From positions 1 through 43,876 of the forward strand of contig CALLCO010000097.1 of assembly GCA_937998695.1 (NCBI GenBank): a DNA stretch of 43,876 nt, in the 5' to 3' direction. The stretch is from Candidatus Ozemibacteraceae bacterium (GTDB lineage: Bacteria > Muiribacteriota > Ozemobacteria > Ozemobacterales > Ozemobacteraceae). The position numbers and the translations under genes were made by a program. The notes beneath the pieces were generated by a model. The model had not been told where the DNA came from, ran no database searches, and was given only the letters and a program-made list of their open reading frames with translations. Below, in pieces: positions 37,968 to 43,876 of this stretch (the stretch's first letter is position 1; each line of letters opens with the position of its first letter).

Positions 37968-38846
37968 TCAGTTCAGGATCGGCTTGCGCCGGAACAGCAG
38001 GATGGCCACCGCGAAGAAGAGAGCGGCCCAGCCGAGGCTGTCGAGCATCGGCCGCCAGACGTCGGGATGTCCGAGCGACAGGCGCTTGTCGAGGATGCCC
38101 TGCACCGTCTCGATCGACGACAGTTTCGACAGGTGGCGGGTGAAGCACCAGTCGGCGACCTGGCCGAATCGCGGATCGAGCCGGGCCAGGTGCGGGGCCA
38201 TCAGCACGTAGAGCTGCATGGTCATCAACACGATCAGGCTGACGAAGGCCATCATGATGGGCGATTCCGAGAACTGGGCGAAGACGATGAAGAATCCGAC
38301 CAGAGCAAGATGCGACAGGAAGGACAGCACGAACAGCTGCAGGGCGGCCGCGGTCTCGACCAGGGTGGTGGAGGTAGGCTGGATGTCCCACCGGATGGCG
38401 GGACTCTCGGTCATGGCCCGCGCCACCCACAGGTCGAGCTGCAGGAAGAACCCGCCCAGGGCGACGGCCACCACCAGGAAGACCAGCACCGCCAACGCCT
38501 TGGCCACCACCACCTGCCAGCGCTCGATGGGCGTCAGCAGCAAAATTTTGAGGGAACCGCGGCCGGCCTCTCCCGAGAAACTGTCGCCGATGACGAGCGA
38601 CAGGAAGAACGGCGAGATCCAGGCGAAGACCACCATGTGGGCGGTGAACAGGCCCCGCACCATCTCGACCAGCACCGAAAACTCGAACCCGCCCAGCCCC
38701 CATCCTTTCAGCTTGACGTAGATGAGCAGGGCGATGACACTGGCCAACAGCGGCACCACATTGAGGGCGAGCAGGAACAGGAAGGCCTTTTTGCGGGCCA
38801 GCACCTTGACCATCTCGAAACGGATCAGGGGAAGGAAGCGGCTCAT
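37968..38846 (-). CDS. ABC-2-type transporter permease
   Basis: 292 residues, six helices: KKAFLFLLALNVVPLLASVI, VVFAWISPFFLSLVIGDSFS, KALAVLVFLVVAVALGGFFL, ALQLFVLSFLSHLALVGFFI, SLIVLMTMQLYVLMAPHLAR and LGWAALFFAVAILLFRRKPI. The motif SGEAGRGSLKILLLTPIERW after helix 2 is typical of ABC-2 permeases (E-x-x-x-G-S/T-L-x-x-L-L-x-x-P-I/V-x-R). The ATPase gene ends 16 bp upstream, so this is its partner. Substrate unknown; related pairs export drugs, lipids or peptides. A half-transporter that would dimerise. Confidence 0.88.
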   Translation of the reverse strand: MSRFLPLIRFEMVKVLARKKAFLFLLALNVVPLLASVIALLIYVKLKGWGLGGFEFSVLVEMVRGLFTAHMVVFAWISPFFLSLVIGDSFSGEAGRGSLKILLLTPIERWQVVVAKALAVLVFLVVAVALGGFFLQLDLWVARAMTESPAIRWDIQPTSTTLVETAAALQLFVLSFLSHLALVGFFIVFAQFSESPIMMAFVSLIVLMTMQLYVLMAPHLARLDPRFGQVADWCFTRHLSKLSSIETVQGILDKRLSLGHPDVWRPMLDSLGWAALFFAVAILLFRRKPILN

Positions 38847-38862
38847 GGCCTGGGTTCGCCCC

Positions 38863-39804
38863 TCATGCGGGGTCGCCTCCGTTGTCGGTGAGGGCGAGGA
38901 AGGTCTCCTCGAGCGAGGCCTCCTTCGGAATGAGCGCGGTCACGGTCACCCCGGCCCCGACCAGGGCCTGGTTGACCCCGCCCGAGGCACCCGGCTCGAG
39001 AGCGACCTCGAACCCGCGCGGCACGGCGCGACAGGCCAGCACTCCCGGCAGGCCGGGCAGCAACGCGCCGGCCCGGTCCGCCTGGCCCTCGGCGACCCGC
39101 ACCTCCCAGGTCTCGCGACCGCGCTGCAGGATGTCGGCGACGTAGCCCTCGCGGACGGTGCGACCGTGATCGACGATCACCACGTAATCGCACAATCGCT
39201 GCACCTCGTCGAGCAGGTGGGACGACAGGAAGATGGTGGCCCCCTCGGCGGCATGGATCTCGCGCAGCAGGTCGCGCATCTGCACCCGACCCTGCGGGTC
39301 CATGCCGTTGGTGGGTTCGTCGAGGATGAGCAGGCGGGGCCGGTGCAGGATGGCGTAGGCGACGCCCAGCCGCTGCTTCATGCCGGTGGAGTAGTGGCCG
39401 AAGGCCTGATGGGCGGCGTCGGTCAGGCCGGTGCGGGCCAGCACCTCCATGACCCGCTCGCGGGTCACCGGGCGGTTGAGGGAACCGAACCACCACAGGT
39501 TGTCGAACCCGCTGAAGTGGTCGAGGAAGGACGGCTTCTCGACGAGCGCCCCGGTCTGTTCGAGCACGGACGCCCGGTGGGCGGGCATGCTGACGCCCAG
39601 CATCTCCATGTCGCCGGAGTCGGCAGGAACGAGGCCGAGCAGGAGGCGCAGGGTGGTGGTCTTGCCAGCGCCGTTGGGACCGAGGAACCCGGCCACGGCC
39701 CCGTCGGGCACGGTGAAATGGAGGCCGGCGAGGGCCTCCTTCCGGCCGAAGCGCTTGCGCAGGTCCCGCACCGCGAGGGCGGGATTTCCCTCAGACCTGG
39801 TCAT
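38863..39804 (-). CDS. ABC transporter ATP-binding protein (CcmA/NatA type)
   Basis: 313 residues. Walker A GPNGAGKTT (42-50), Q-loop QTGALVEKP, signature YSTGMKQRL (138-146), Walker B LLILDEPTNGMDP (158-170) and H-loop SSHLLDEVQ. About 80 extra residues follow the ATPase core (WEVRVAEGQADRAGALLPGL, VALEPGASGGVNQALVGAGV, TLIPKEASLEETFLALT-like end), the C-terminal domain seen in exporter ATPases of this type. The ATG at 39804 lies within the end of the truncated AI-2E gene (14-bp overlap). It drives the permease at 37968-38846. Confidence 0.93.
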   Translation of the reverse strand: MTRSEGNPALAVRDLRKRFGRKEALAGLHFTVPDGAVAGFLGPNGAGKTTTLRLLLGLVPADSGDMEMLGVSMPAHRASVLEQTGALVEKPSFLDHFSGFDNLWWFGSLNRPVTRERVMEVLARTGLTDAAHQAFGHYSTGMKQRLGVAYAILHRPRLLILDEPTNGMDPQGRVQMRDLLREIHAAEGATIFLSSHLLDEVQRLCDYVVIVDHGRTVREGYVADILQRGRETWEVRVAEGQADRAGALLPGLPGVLACRAVPRGFEVALEPGASGGVNQALVGAGVTVTALIPKEASLEETFLALTDNGGDPA

Positions 39805-40207
39805 AGAGCTCGTGATAGAGTTCGCCGAGGACCACCTTGAGAATACAGGTGGCGGGCACCGCCAGGATCATGCCCAGGAAGCCGAACAGGCTGGCCCCGA
39901 CGACGAGGGCCAGCATGACCGCCAGGGGATGCAGGCCCGCCGTCCCGCCGATGACCGTGGGGGCCAGCACGAACCCGTCGATGGCCTGCACGATCGACAG
40001 GACGATGGCCACCTTGACCATCGTCCAGACACACACCTCGGTCAGGCCGAACTGGGTCGCGGCGATCAGCAGCGACAGCACGACGGTCGACAGGCCGCCC
40101 AGGTAGGGCACGAGGTTGGCAGCGCCGGCGACCGGCCCGAGCAGGATGGCGAACGGCAGGCCGGCCAGCCACAGGCCGACGCTTATCAAGGCGGCGAACA
40201 GGAACAC
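39791..40207 (-). pseudogene. AI-2E-family transporter, C-terminal fragment only
   Basis: 138 residues from a GTG at 40207. They match the last part of AI-2E (formerly PerM-type) proteins: ALISVGLWLAGLPFAILLGP, AGAANLVPYLGGLSTVVLSL, TVIGGTAGLHPLAVMLALVV and GFLGMILAVPATCILKVVLG. Full-length proteins are near 350 residues with eight helices, so about 200 N-terminal residues and four helices are absent. The fragment starts 3 bp after the coiled-coil gene's stop, which suggests a deletion that joined the two. Its 3' end overlaps the ATPase start, so it is kept in the operon. Confidence 0.75.
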
Positions 40208-40210
40208 GGC

Positions 40211-41308
40211 TCACAGCACCTTGCGCATCTGCGACCGGGCCCCGTAGATGTTCATGATCAGCTCGACTTCGCCCTTGCCCATGTTCAGGATACGGGCGAT
40301 CTGGGGGATCGACACCCCCTGGCGGGCCAGGTGCAGGACATCGTGGAAGGGGGTCCCGGGTTCGGGGAGAGGCAGACCATCTCGTAAGGGAAGCGGGTCG
40401 CTGGCCGTGGCCGGAGCAGGTCCCGGGGCCACCGTCTCGGCCTCGGGTGGCGGGATGGCCGTGTCATCATCGGCCGCGTAGGAGTTGGCGGTGGCCGGAA
40501 TCTCATCGTCGGCGACCAGGTCGGGAATCGGGGACAGGGGCGGAGGCGACTCCTCCCGCGGCTTGAATCGGACCACTTTGTCTCCCGCGGCAGGCCCACC
40601 GAGCCCCGGGCGACTGGTCGGCCGACCATTCCCGGCGGCGGCGCCATCTCTCGGGGCCGATGGGGCGGCGGCGGCGGCAGGCGAAGCGGTGGTGGCCAGA
40701 TGGGAGACCCGGTCCACGAGAGAGGCGAGAACGGCGGAAACGGCCCCCATGCCATCCTCGGGAGGCGGCGCCGGACCACGCCGCGGCTCGGCGGCCGTCC
40801 TGGAGGGGATTTCCCCGACCGCCATCGCCCGCACCGGCTCGGGAACGGCGCGCAACAGGCCGACCCGGGAGGCCCGCTCCAGTTCGTCGAGGCGGCGTTC
40901 GAGCAGCAGGATCTTGGTCTGGACCTCCTCGAGCAGGGCCTGCACTTCCATCCGCACCTTCTTTTCGTGGAAGGACCCCGGGCCAGCGGTCGCCGGCTGA
41001 CTGGCCAGGCGGGCCTGCAGTTCCCGCCGGGCGGTTTCGATCTCGGCCAGCAGGTCGTTCGCATACAGGCACTTCTTGTCGGCGGCATGGAGCATGTCGC
41101 GCAGTTCCTCGGTCTTGGTCTCGAGGACCTTGAGGTTGTGGCCGGAAACCAGCTCCATCTGCTCGAGCAGTTGGTTGAAGGACTTTTCGAGAGCCTTCAT
41201 CTCCTCGTGGACCTTGGAGATCCGACGTTCCCCGATCTTCTTGCCGACGTAAATGCAGACCAGCAGCAAAACCGTCAGGATGAATCCGACCTGCACCACC
41301 GTCCACAT
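40211..41308 (-). CDS. Membrane-anchored coiled-coil protein with C-terminal DUF6115/DUF2802-like HTH
   Basis: 365 residues from the ATG at 41308. One N-terminal helix (MWTVVQVGFILTVLLLVCIY), then a coiled coil (about 30-150: RRISKVHEEMKALEKSFNQL, LEQMELVSGHNLKVLETKTE, ARRELQARLASQ, VRMEVQALLEEVQTKILLLE). A Pro/Ala/Gly linker (about 175-320) leads to FHDVLHLARQGVSIPQIARI and LNMGKGEVELIMNIYGAR, a short helix-turn-helix-like end that I associate with DUF6115/DUF2802 proteins. Those are often near flagellar or pilus genes and their role is unclear. It has its own consensus promoter. Confidence 0.75.
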   Translation of the reverse strand: MWTVVQVGFILTVLLLVCIYVGKKIGERRISKVHEEMKALEKSFNQLLEQMELVSGHNLKVLETKTEELRDMLHAADKKCLYANDLLAEIETARRELQARLASQPATAGPGSFHEKKVRMEVQALLEEVQTKILLLERRLDELERASRVGLLRAVPEPVRAMAVGEIPSRTAAEPRRGPAPPPEDGMGAVSAVLASLVDRVSHLATTASPAAAAAPSAPRDGAAAGNGRPTSRPGLGGPAAGDKVVRFKPREESPPPLSPIPDLVADDEIPATANSYAADDDTAIPPPEAETVAPGPAPATASDPLPLRDGLPLPEPGTPFHDVLHLARQGVSIPQIARILNMGKGEVELIMNIYGARSQMRKVL

Positions 41309-41335
41309 CGTGTCGTGCCCCCGCGAAGTTGGTTC

Positions 41336-41364
41336 ATTATATCCACCTCGCCCGAAGGGGACAA
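41336..41364 (-). promoter_or_regulatory. Promoter of the coiled-coil/ABC/mnmA operon
   Basis: Minus strand TTGTCC (41364-41359), 17-bp spacer, consensus TATAAT (41341-41336). Predicted +1 near 41329 and a leader of about 21 nt. Confidence 0.7.
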
Positions 41365-41398
41365 GCCACAATTTCCGGTAGGCCTGTGAAGAACCAGC

Positions 41399-41452
41399 GT
41401 CCCCAAAAGGCCGGGGAAACCGGCCATAATTCCGGCCTTCCAAGAGGGGGAC
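41399..41452. other. 54-bp compound palindrome in the divergent promoter gap
   Basis: Outer arms GTCCCC (41399-41404) and GGGGAC (41447-41452), inner arms AAGGCCGG (41407-41414) and CCGGCCTT (41432-41439). A third segment CCGGCC (41420-41425) can pair with the first inner arm instead, so two alternative stems exist. It lies between the divergent promoters and may be a REP-like element, a terminator or an attenuator. Confidence 0.5.
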
Positions 41453-41531
41453 ATCGTTTTGCGAAACCCGGCAAGACGACAAAGCCATCGTCCCCGAGTT
41501 CGGTCCGGATGCTCCCAAGACAATTCCCAAG

Positions 41532-41561
41532 TTGGCCGCCGGGATTCCGCCATGCTAGGAT
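41532..41561 (+). promoter_or_regulatory. Promoter placing +1 at the flippase-type gene start (leaderless)
   Basis: TTGGCC (41532-41537), 18-bp spacer, TAGGAT (41556-41561). Predicted +1 is 41568, one base before the ATG at 41569. No Shine-Dalgarno sequence. Confidence 0.6.
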
Positions 41562-41568
41562 GCCGAAC

Positions 41569-42594
41569 ATGCTCCGCTCCAAGCGCTTTTGGGGGATCGT
41601 GGTCAGCCTGCTGTTCCTCTGGCTGGCCCTGCGGAGGGTCGAGTGGCAGCGGTTGCCCCCCATCCTGATGACCATCGACCCCCGGTTCGTGACCGCCATG
41701 CTGGTCAGCATCGTGTTCGAAGGCATCCTGCGGGCCTGGCGGTGGCAGGTGATCCTGGGGGGCCGCCACCTCTCTTTCCGGCAGTCCTACACCGGGCTGA
41801 TGTTCGGCTCCTTCTTCAACAACGTCCTGCCGGCGCGGGCGGGCGAGTTCATCCGGGCCGCCTACATCGGACGCCAGGGGGCCATCCGCTCCTCGGAGGC
41901 CTTCGGCTCGGTGGTGCTCGAACGGTTCGTCGACGGCATCGCCGTCCTCACCATGATCCTGGTGGCCCTGCAATTGTTCGAGGTCAGCCCGGGAATCCGC
42001 CAGGCGAGCTATTCCGCCCTGATCTTCTATGTCCTGGTCCTGGGGTTCATCCTCCTCTTCCAGTTCCGCCGCGACTGGGTCACCCCGGTCACCGGGTTCT
42101 TCATCCGCCGCCTCCCCGAGCGGTTCCGGGAGCGACTCACGACCGCCCAGGACGCATTCATCCGGGGTCTCGATTCCATCAGGCATCCCGCACGATTCGT
42201 GGGGGTGATCGCCCTGACCTTCCTGAGCTGGGGCATGTCGACCTTCACCTACTACCTGTCCCTGAACGTGTTCGGCCTCCCCCTGGGATGGGACGCGGCC
42301 CTGCTGCTGATCGCGGTCCTTTCCCTCGGAGCGATGATCCCTTCCAGCCCTGGCATGATCGGCATCTACCAATGGTGCTGCATGCTCGTGCTGTCGGACA
42401 TGCTGCACCTGCCCCCCGAAGTGGCCGCCTCCCACGGGCTGTTCACCCATTTCGTCGCCTACAGCGTGGTCCTGGTCATCGGCCTCGGCCTGTTGACCCT
42501 GGAAAACCTCTCGATGAACGAACTCCAGGATACCTCGCCCATCGACTCCGGCCTTTCCGACCCTCAGGGCGAGGCCGGCGCGAACCCGACGTGA
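41569..42594 (+). CDS. YbhN/UPF0104-type (LPG synthase TM-domain-like) membrane protein
   Basis: 341 residues, about eight helices. Family signatures: FEGILRAWRWQVILGG, FNNVLPARAGEFIRAAYIGR (with the conserved LPARAGE/LPxxxGE loop), SEAFGSVVLERFVDGIAVLT and SLGAMIPSSPGMIGIYQWCC. This is the lysylphosphatidylglycerol synthetase transmembrane family without the soluble aminoacyl-transferase domain; members are regarded as lipid flippase-like, mostly uncharacterised. The SSPGMIG motif near 262 is the family's second conserved loop. Starts from an apparently leaderless mRNA. The tail is a short acidic extension. Confidence 0.9.
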   Translation: MLRSKRFWGIVVSLLFLWLALRRVEWQRLPPILMTIDPRFVTAMLVSIVFEGILRAWRWQVILGGRHLSFRQSYTGLMFGSFFNNVLPARAGEFIRAAYIGRQGAIRSSEAFGSVVLERFVDGIAVLTMILVALQLFEVSPGIRQASYSALIFYVLVLGFILLFQFRRDWVTPVTGFFIRRLPERFRERLTTAQDAFIRGLDSIRHPARFVGVIALTFLSWGMSTFTYYLSLNVFGLPLGWDAALLLIAVLSLGAMIPSSPGMIGIYQWCCMLVLSDMLHLPPEVAASHGLFTHFVAYSVVLVIGLGLLTLENLSMNELQDTSPIDSGLSDPQGEAGANPT

Positions 42595-42699
42595 TCCGGG
42601 CATCCTGATCAAGACCCCCCGATCCGGCCGGCACCTCCTCCTCAATTCCCCGGCGCGCCCTGCCGATAGCTAGGAAGAGACCATGAGGAGGTCCGGCCT

Positions 42700-43254
42700 A
42701 TGAACACCCCGCACGTTCCTTCGCGCCCCGCCCCCCACCGTGGATTGTTCCTGTTCTTCGTCGTGGGGTTGTTCCTGCTGCAGATCGCCTTCGCCTACAC
42801 CATCCATGGGGACATCGGGCCGCAGTTCCCGCACCCGTCGGGCCTGGAGCGGACCGCTCCCGAAGCGCTGATGGGACACATCGACACCCTCCTCGCCCCG
42901 ACGCCCACCGCCCGCACTCCCCTGCGGCCGCGCCCCGAGACCGCCCCCGCCGCGGCCAGCCGCAAGATCCTGGACGGCCCCGCGCTGACCACCGCCCCGG
43001 CGGCCGGACAGCCTGGCCCGGTGCAGGCTCCCCGCCTGCACGACCCCGCCCAGGAACAGGCCGGCCGGTTCGTGTTTTACACCATCGGCCGCGGCGACAC
43101 GCTGGAATCCATCTCCCGGAAACTCTACGGATCGGGCCGCATGGTGGTCCATCTCGTCCGCCTCAATCGCATCCGCGATGAAAAGGCCCTCCAGCAAGGG
43201 GACCGCCTGCTGGTCCCCCGCGCCGGTCTTCTCCGGCCCCTGTCCGCCGACTGA
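42700..43254 (+). CDS. Membrane-anchored LysM-domain protein
   Basis: 184 residues; GAGGAGG 9 bases before the ATG at 42700. One N-terminal helix (GLFLFFVVGLFLLQIAFAYT), then a Pro/Ala/Thr-rich linker of about 85 residues. A C-terminal LysM domain follows at about 127-175: FVFYTIGRGDTLESISRKLY, MVVHLVRLNRIRDEKALQQG and DRLLVPR. The LysM YxVxxGDTLxxIxxxxY...NxI...LxxGxxLxIP pattern is complete. LysM binds glycan strands of peptidoglycan, so this is likely an envelope tether or regulator. It sits 105 bp after the YbhN-like gene and 14 bp before the next gene. Confidence 0.85.
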   Translation: MNTPHVPSRPAPHRGLFLFFVVGLFLLQIAFAYTIHGDIGPQFPHPSGLERTAPEALMGHIDTLLAPTPTARTPLRPRPETAPAAASRKILDGPALTTAPAAGQPGPVQAPRLHDPAQEQAGRFVFYTIGRGDTLESISRKLYGSGRMVVHLVRLNRIRDEKALQQGDRLLVPRAGLLRPLSAD

Positions 43255-43268
43255 GCCCATCCCCACCG

Positions 43269-43875
43269 ATGATCTCCACCTCCCTGCGATCGCTGAATCT
43301 TTTCTGCATCGTCGGCTACCTGGCGTTCATGAGCCTGGCCATCAACTCGTCGGTGGTGGATGCCCTTGTCTTCTACGTGAACGAACAGGATGGCCAACCG
43401 GTCTTCACCACCGGCCATATCCAGGCCTCCCCGGTCAGCGGCGCCCGTCCGGAAACCTCGCCGCTGCGGGCCCTCCAGTTCCGCAGCCGGCCCGCCGCCG
43501 ACCCCGGCATGGCCGCCAAGGCTCCGGCCCCCATCCCCGCGGCTTCGCGACCGGCACCCCATCAGGATGGCTCTCCTGGTGCGGCGTCCGCCACCGCGGA
43601 GGACAAAGGGGAGGAGATCGCCCTCATCGAACACGAAGGCGTCACCGATTCCTTCACCGCCCCCGCGCCCGATCCTCAGGCCAAAGCCGCCTCTGAGGAA
43701 GACGACTCGGACAAGGAGGGGGAAGGGGAACCGCCCGCCACCTTCCCCATGACCTCCGCCCGCCCCGCCGCCCCCCCCACGCCCCTGCGCCCCCGACAGC
43801 TAGCTGGTCAGCCAGCTCGTATACCAGCGATGGATCAACCCCAGCAACCACGATATCGGCAGCGCGACCGTATAA
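43269..43875 (+). CDS. Exported hypothetical protein with a probable frameshift near its end
   Basis: ATG at 43269, 14 bp after the LysM gene. MISTSLRSLNLFCIVGYLAF and MSLAIN form a signal or anchor helix. VVDALVFYVNEQDGQPVFTT recalls DUF4124-type domains (short motif with V/W-x-D-E-x-G-x-x-x-F/Y-T), followed by a long Ala/Pro/Glu-rich linker (about residues 45-175). In the opening frame no stop occurs before the window end. One base (G) after CTA near 43803 puts VSQLVYQRWINPSNHDIGSA in frame with TAA at 43873-43875, which reads like a true C-terminus. I give that end; the opening frame could also run past the window. Confidence 0.55.
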   Translation, partial: MISTSLRSLNLFCIVGYLAFMSLAINSSVVDALVFYVNEQDGQPVFTTGHIQASPVSGARPETSPLRALQFRSRPAADPGMAAKAPAPIPAASRPAPHQDGSPGAASATAEDKGEEIALIEHEGVTDSFTAPAPDPQAKAASEEDDSDKEGEGEPPATFPMTSARPAAPPTPLRPRQLAGQPARIPAMDQPQQPRYRQRDRI

Positions 43876-43876
43876 A

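Noticed and set aside
37966-38703. N-terminal extension of MnmA
   Set aside because: It is an Arg/Pro-rich shadow of the permease gene; MnmA homology starts with the ATG at 37965.
1-43876. CRISPR arrays, tRNA or rRNA genes, and riboswitches
   Set aside because: No regularly spaced repeats, cloverleaf-like sequences or rRNA signatures were seen, and no TPP-box before the thiamine pyrophosphokinase gene.

Overview
The window is GC-rich (roughly 65%), gene-dense bacterial DNA. It has the marks of a Gram-negative-type cell: an exported thiol peroxidase, a lipobox lipoprotein, type IV pilins and many signal peptides. Nothing in it fixes the taxon. Two exported clostripain-like proteases, many TPR and membrane proteins of unknown role, type IV pilin genes and DUF2339 would suit an uncultured lineage such as the Riflebacteria/Ozemobacteria, but that is a guess from gene content. 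There are no rRNA, tRNA or CRISPR sequences that I can see.

Layout. 1-1275 (minus): the N-terminal part of polX and a membrane protein. 1640-4723 (plus): an exported zinc PLC/S1-P1-type hydrolase fused to a ComEA-like DNA-binding domain, a mini membrane protein, a TPR protein and a broken pilB. 4724-5413: a mobile-element scar with a triplicated 13-mer and two 120-bp MITE-like elements that flank a zinc-ribbon mini-gene. 5558-12675 (minus): two parts of an ABC exporter (permease plus TPR partner, and ATPase) separated by a pilin, a lipoprotein, a 285-bp AT-richer element and damaged minor pilins, with two truncated MNT nucleotidyltransferases; then tpx. 12815-22333 (plus): STAS protein, secreted TPR protein, HELIH membrane protein, ABC-permease/CPBP-protease fusion, calcium-loop protein, a protein with 54-bp repeats, and a GT-C-like membrane protein. 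22461-27069 (minus): M48 peptidase and a 1198-residue DUF2339 protein. 27263-31348: a frameshifted small gene, GNAT, thiamine pyrophosphokinase and an Ig-like surface protein. 31742-34644 (plus): two clostripain-like proteases. 34816-36511: a coiled-coil protein and a double-HTH regulator. 36640-41308 (minus): coiled-coil protein, truncated AI-2E transporter, ABC ATPase, ABC permease and mnmA. 41569-43875 (plus): YbhN-like flippase-type protein, LysM protein and a frameshifted secreted protein.

Three patterns run across genes. First, every type IV pilus gene here carries a lesion: pilB is frameshifted and cut at the Walker A site, the pilin has AAG where its start codon should be, and one minor pilin has three frameshifts and an MNT domain in place of its leader. 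Second, several genes have a -10 box whose predicted +1 lies on or within a few bases of the start codon, which implies leaderless mRNAs, while neighbouring genes use Shine-Dalgarno leaders. Third, single-base indels recur (pilB, zinc ribbon, minor pilin, 27.5 kb gene, right-edge gene), so true decay must be separated from assembly error.
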